DNA of 64,000 nt from Hyphomicrobium sulfonivorans. Lineage in GTDB: Bacteria; Pseudomonadota; Alphaproteobacteria; Rhizobiales; Hyphomicrobiaceae. The translations under genes and the position numbers were made by a program. The notes below the pieces were generated by a model. That model was not told where the DNA came from. It did not search any database and saw nothing but the letters and a program-made list of their open reading frames with translations. The stretch lies in contig NZ_PZPO01000001.1 in NCBI RefSeq assembly GCF_013306565.1, positions 620,001 to 684,000 on the forward strand, given 5' to 3'. Positions within the stretch are counted from its first letter, which is position 1. Each line of letters opens with the position of its first letter. Positions 60,034-64,000 of the stretch are shown here, piece after piece.

Positions 60034-63000
60034 TCCGCCGGGACGCCGCTGAGCGACGTAGGTGCGATTTCCTGTTTCTGACCTGAGTGATGATCGCTCG
60101 CCGCCTGCTTGCGTCGACCAATGCCGGCCAAAGTCGCAAACAGAAACGGAACGAACGTCAGCGTCGCGCAGGTGCCGAAGATGAGTCCGCCGACTACCGC
60201 ACGCCCGAGCGGCGCATTCTGCTCGCCGCCGTCACCGTGACCGAGCGCCATCGGCAGAATGCCGACGATCATCGCCGTCGCCGTCATCAATACCGGTCGC
60301 AAACGCGTGCGCGCAGCCTCTATCGCGGCCTGACGTGGCGCTATGCCTTCAAGCAAAAGGTCACGCGCGAAACTCGTCACCAGAACGCTGTTTGCGGTCG
60401 AAACACCGATCACCATGATGAGGCCGGTCAACGCCGGCACCGAAACCGCTGTGCCCGTCAGCAGCAACGCGAACAATGCGCCCGATATCGCCACCGGCAA
60501 TCCACCCATGGCGATGGCCGGCATGATCCACGACTGGAAGTTCACCACCATCACCAGATAAACGAAGATGGACGCCATCAGCAGACCGCCCAGCATTTCC
60601 GCATAGGCCTGCTGCATAGATTGCGCTTGTCCGGCGATGACGATGCGGTTGCCGGGCTTCAGGCGCGCGCGCGCCTCATCGACCAGCGCAGCCACATCGC
60701 CATAGACGCCGCCGAGATCGCGCCCTTCCACATTCGCAAGAATGGTGATGGTGGGCTGCAGTGTCGTGCGATCGATGTTGGCCGCAATTTCGCGCATCTG
60801 CAGCGATGCAAATGTACGCAACGCAACCGGCTCACCGCCAGCCGATGGGCGCACGGGCGTATTCAAAAGCTGCTCAAGCGAAGTGAGATTGGCCGGCGGC
60901 GCCACAACCTGCACCGTGTAGGCCGCGCCTTGCTCGGGGTCTGACCAGAAGCTGGGCGACACCGTTCCCGACGCGCCGAGCGCAGCCAGCAATGCAGTGG
61001 CGGCATCCTGCGGTGTTACACCAATCTGCAACGCGCGCACGCGGTCGATTTCGAGATAATATGACGGCAGGTCCGTCACCTGTCGCTGAGCGACATCCAC
61101 TGCGCCAGGAATATCGTGCATGCGCGTCATGAGCTCGTGCGCGATTTCGGCATTGCCTGCACGATCGCGACCGATGAGGCGCACCTCAATCGCCGTTTGT
61201 GCCGAACCCGCCAGCGTTTGCGAGGTTGCATCGGCAGGCCGGAAATACGCGACCATCTGCGGGAATTTCTCCGTCAGCATCTGACGGATCTTGCGCACGT
61301 ACATCTCCGTGGGTGCGTGCGCATGACTGAGCTGCACCAGCATTTCGCCATCGAACGAACCGATCACGCCGCTTTCAACCCAGCCGAGATTGATCGGTTC
61401 AGGGCTGCCAATATTCTCGGCGATGAACTCCACCTCGTCGGGCGGAATGATCTCCAGTATCTCGCGCTGCACGTCGGCGAAACGCACGGCCGTCTCTTCC
61501 AGCCGCAGCCCCGTTTGCGCGCGCAGATAAATGCGGATCATGCCCGCGTCGGTTTCTGGGAAGAACTCGCGCCCGAGATTTGCGGCCGACCAACCGCCAA
61601 GGCCAAGCGCCACCACAAGCCCAGCGAGCGGAATAAACTTCCAGCGCAACAGCAGCGCGGCGATGGCTGCGATCATACGCTCTAACGCGCCCAGCAGCTT
61701 GTCGACACCACGCGCAATGAAGCCGAACAAGCCGCCCGGCGCGTGATGGGGACCGGCATGAAGCATCAGCGAAGCCAGCGTCGGCACCAGCGTGCGTGAC
61801 AACACATATGACGCGATCATTGCGAACACGACCGCCAGCGCCAGCGGCACAAATACGAAGGCGGCCGTGCCGGTGAGCAGGAACAACGGCGAAAACACGA
61901 TGCAGATCGAAAGCGTCGAGACGAACTCCGGGAACGCCACCTCGCTGGCGCTCTTGAGGATCGCTTCATTCAGCGGCAATCCCATTTCGAGATTGCGGTT
62001 GATGTTTTCGATCTCGACCAGCGCGTTATCGACCAGAATACCGATGGCCAGCATTAAGCCGCCCAGCGTCATCAGGTTGAAGGTGTTTCCGGTTAGCGCC
62101 AGACCGGCAATAGAGGCCAGCAATGCCAGCGGAATTGACGTCAGCACGATAAGCGACGAGCGCCAGCTGCCGAGAAACACGAGCACCACAAGCGCAACCA
62201 GCAGGCCAACGATCACGGCCTCGACCATCACGTTGTTGATCGCATTGACGACAAACACCGACTGATCGAACACCGGCGCAATCGTGATGCCTTCGGGAGC
62301 CGCGGCGCGCAGCTCCGGCATGCGCGCATGAATCTGTTGCACGATGTCGAGTGTCGATGCGTCGCCCAGCTTCAGGATCTGCACGATCACAGCGTTCTGG
62401 CCATCGAGCCGCGCAATGTTGGTCTGCACCGCCTGACCGTCGCGCACGCTGGCGACATCGGAAACGCGCACCACCCGGCCATCCACCGAACGCAACGGAA
62501 GATCGGCAAAATTAGCCACCGTCTCCGGACTTGCATTGGTGGTGATGGTGATGTCGCGTTCATCGACGCGCAGCGAACCGGAAGGCAGCGTCAGATTTTG
62601 TGTTGCCGTTGCGCGCGCAATATCGCCGGCGGAAATGCCGTATGCCTGCAGCGCCTCGGGCTTCAGATCGATCATGACCTGCCGCGAAGCACCACCATAC
62701 GGCAGCGTCAGGCGGATGCCGGGTATCGACTGTATCTGTGCGCGCAACGCGAGACGCGCGTAGTCATAAAGCGCGCCATCGGTGAGCGTATCAGAGGCAA
62801 GCACAAGCTGGATGATCGGCACACTCGACGGCACATACGGCACGATCAGCGGCGGATTTGTGCCGGGCGGCATACGGCGCAGAATGGTCTGACTGACGGA
62901 TGTTACCTGCGCGAACGCATCCGTGACATTGGTGCCCGGCTGAAACGTGACTCGCACGATGCCGACGCCATTCACGGTTTCGGAGCGCACCTCGCGGATG

Positions 63001-63230
63001 TTGTCGACATTATTCATCACCGCAAGCTCACTGAACGACGTCAGCTTGCTGGCCATCTCCTGCGGATTAAGGCCCTGATAGGTCCAGATCAGATTTATGG
63101 CCGGAATGTTCACCGCGGGCAGGATGTCGGTCGACATGCCGCGTCCGCCCAGCCCGCCGAGCAACAGCAGTAACAGCGCCAGAACGCCGATGCTGTGGCG
63201 ATGGCTCAGCGCATATCTCACGATCCACAT
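60030..63230 (-). CDS. RND family efflux permease (HAE/AcrB-like)
   Basis: A 1066-aa proton-driven inner-membrane pump with 12 transmembrane helices and two large periplasmic loops. It starts 'MWIVRYALSHRHSIGVLALLL'; helix 4 has 'LMLAIGILVDNALVEIENINR' with the Asp of the proton relay, and the second half has 'LTGLIMVIGVSTANSVLVTSFARDLL'. The pair of acidic residues expected in helix 4 is reduced to one Asp in 'GILVDNA', as in other members of this subgroup. Substrate unknown. It follows the histidine kinase gene by 57 nt on the same strand. Confidence 0.93.
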   Translation of the reverse strand: MWIVRYALSHRHSIGVLALLLLLLGGLGGRGMSTDILPAVNIPAINLIWTYQGLNPQEMASKLTSFSELAVMNNVDNIREVRSETVNGVGIVRVTFQPGTNVTDAFAQVTSVSQTILRRMPPGTNPPLIVPYVPSSVPIIQLVLASDTLTDGALYDYARLALRAQIQSIPGIRLTLPYGGASRQVMIDLKPEALQAYGISAGDIARATATQNLTLPSGSLRVDERDITITTNASPETVANFADLPLRSVDGRVVRVSDVASVRDGQAVQTNIARLDGQNAVIVQILKLGDASTLDIVQQIHARMPELRAAAPEGITIAPVFDQSVFVVNAINNVMVEAVIVGLLVALVVLVFLGSWRSSLIVLTSIPLALLASIAGLALTGNTFNLMTLGGLMLAIGILVDNALVEIENINRNLEMGLPLNEAILKSASEVAFPEFVSTLSICIVFSPLFLLTGTAAFVFVPLALAVVFAMIASYVLSRTLVPTLASLMLHAGPHHAPGGLFGFIARGVDKLLGALERMIAAIAALLLRWKFIPLAGLVVALGLGGWSAANLGREFFPETDAGMIRIYLRAQTGLRLEETAVRFADVQREILEIIPPDEVEFIAENIGSPEPINLGWVESGVIGSFDGEMLVQLSHAHAPTEMYVRKIRQMLTEKFPQMVAYFRPADATSQTLAGSAQTAIEVRLIGRDRAGNAEIAHELMTRMHDIPGAVDVAQRQVTDLPSYYLEIDRVRALQIGVTPQDAATALLAALGASGTVSPSFWSDPEQGAAYTVQVVAPPANLTSLEQLLNTPVRPSAGGEPVALRTFASLQMREIAANIDRTTLQPTITILANVEGRDLGGVYGDVAALVDEARARLKPGNRIVIAGQAQSMQQAYAEMLGGLLMASIFVYLVMVVNFQSWIMPAIAMGGLPVAISGALFALLLTGTAVSVPALTGLIMVIGVSTANSVLVTSFARDLLLEGIAPRQAAIEAARTRLRPVLMTATAMIVGILPMALGHGDGGEQNAPLGRAVVGGLIFGTCATLTFVPFLFATLAGIGRRKQAASDHHSGQKQEIAPTSLSGVPAE

Positions 63231-63287
63231 GGGCCGTTCTTCCGTGTTTTCATTTCCGGTCGATAGTCGATGGACTGACGCGCGCGC

Positions 63288-64000
63288 CTATCCAGTGCGC
63301 GCAATGTCCGACTGGCTTTCGCCGGCATCTGGCACGGTGATGTCGATGACGAACCGCTCGACAGCAAAGGCGATCTGCGCCCGCAAACCGGCCTCTGGCG
63401 CGCGGTTCTCAAGGTGCAGGTCCAGTCCGTCCTTCTCCAGCGCCGTGTGCGCGATGGACAGACCCAACCCGCTACCGATTGCGCTTTTGTGACGGCCGCG
63501 GAAAAAGCGATTGCGCACCAGGGCCAGTTCATCCTCAGGGATGCCGGGGCCGCTGTCTTCCAAGGTCAACAGCAGTGCGTGCTCCGCCACCACCATCGAC
63601 CAGCGCACGGCACCCGCGCCACCGGAGTGCTGCATGGCATTCTCGGTGAGATTACGCGCCACCATGTGAAACGCATCTGGATTGACCTGAATGCGGCAGT
63701 CGTACAGTGCCGCTTCAATCGTCACATTTGGCTGCGTGTCCGAACGGCGCAATTCATCACAGATGCCCTTCAGGCGAGCGCCAACGTTTATCCATTCCTG
63801 AGGCGCACGCGTTTCGGTTGCATCAACCTGCGCCATTGCCAGCAATTGCCCGGCCATACGCGTCGTGCGGTCGGCTGCGGTAAGCGCACTGCGTAGTGCA
63901 TTGTAACGGATGGTGGCATCGGACGCCGCCAACGCGATCTGCACCTGAGTGCGCAACCCGGCAAGCGGCGTGCGCAGTTCGTGCGCGGCAAACGCCGTCA
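63288..64000 (-). CDS. Sensor histidine kinase, C-terminal part (5' end outside window)
   Basis: The kinase core of a two-component sensor; the frame runs off the right edge of the window. The H box is read from the last bases as 'FAAHELRTPLAGLRTQV', with the phosphorylated His at about base 63985. The N box is 'MVARNLTENAMQHSG', the G boxes are 'EDSGPGIPEDE' and 'GSGLGLSIAHTAL'. The sensor and membrane part, and probably a response regulator gene, lie beyond the window. It is followed by the RND pump genes on the same strand and likely controls them. Confidence 0.9.
   Translation of the reverse strand, partial: TAFAAHELRTPLAGLRTQVQIALAASDATIRYNALRSALTAADRTTRMAGQLLAMAQVDATETRAPQEWINVGARLKGICDELRRSDTQPNVTIEAALYDCRIQVNPDAFHMVARNLTENAMQHSGGAGAVRWSMVVAEHALLLTLEDSGPGIPEDELALVRNRFFRGRHKSAIGSGLGLSIAHTALEKDGLDLHLENRAPEAGLRAQIAFAVERFVIDITVPDAGESQSDIARTG

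Overview
This is a GC-rich chromosomal segment of an alphaproteobacterium, most likely of the order Hyphomicrobiales. The evidence is the Gln-rich TIGR02302 protein, the argH-lptM-lysA neighbourhood, a bioBFDA operon ending in the BioZ ketosynthase, a divergent hmu haem-uptake locus with an RirA-like iron box, and a succinylase-route dapD/dapE pair. I do not name a genus. No rRNA operon, CRISPR array, transposase or prophage is visible. Most of the window is housekeeping and nutrient-uptake DNA; the clearest accessory island is a SocA/SocB toxin-antitoxin pair at 11.3-12.5 kb.

Layout. 1-10.5 kb: the end of pbpC, a PHB-depolymerase-like lipoprotein, an LpxQ-like outer-membrane barrel, the TIGR02302 protein, lysA, a methyltransferase, lptM and argH. 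10.5-17.5 kb: tlpA, the socAB-like island, a coiled-coil membrane protein, dapD, two hypothetical genes, dapE and a cNMP-binding protein. 17.5-28 kb: a metal-transport type operon (ZrgA-like protein, ABC ATPase, ABC permease, DUF3299), a large hybrid histidine kinase, Trm112, a LON-domain protein, a CnoX-like thioredoxin and a ProX-type deacylase. 28-35.7 kb: tRNA-Gly(GCC), tRNA-Ala(CGC), a hydrolase, NAD-dependent formate dehydrogenase, a GMC oxidoreductase, two aberrant tRNA-like elements and a slipin-like SPFH protein. 35.7-44.5 kb: an SGNH hydrolase overlapping opgC, the biotin operon bioB-F-D-A-Z and a GntR/HutC regulator. 44.5-51 kb: alkaline phosphatase, DUF1178, a nitrilase-family amidase, grxC, comF, a BioC/NDUFAF5-like methyltransferase and mutT. 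51-57.6 kb: haem acquisition, with receptor, haem oxygenase-like protein and hutX leftward and hemP-hmuTUV rightward. 57.7-64 kb: a glutathione transferase, a small membrane protein and a histidine kinase-RND efflux operon cut by the window end.

The signal least explained by known features is a family of about 40-bp imperfect double palindromes. They lie directly after stop codons, in the same orientation as the gene, and usually follow a T-tract. Outer stems differ between copies by compensatory changes, which suggests selection on a folded structure. Two copies in opposite orientation bracket the socAB island. Other notable points are a perfect 15-bp hairpin whose loop holds the mutT start codon, and a class I tRNA-like gene with a 5-nt anticodon loop, a G3:U70 pair and an encoded CCA.
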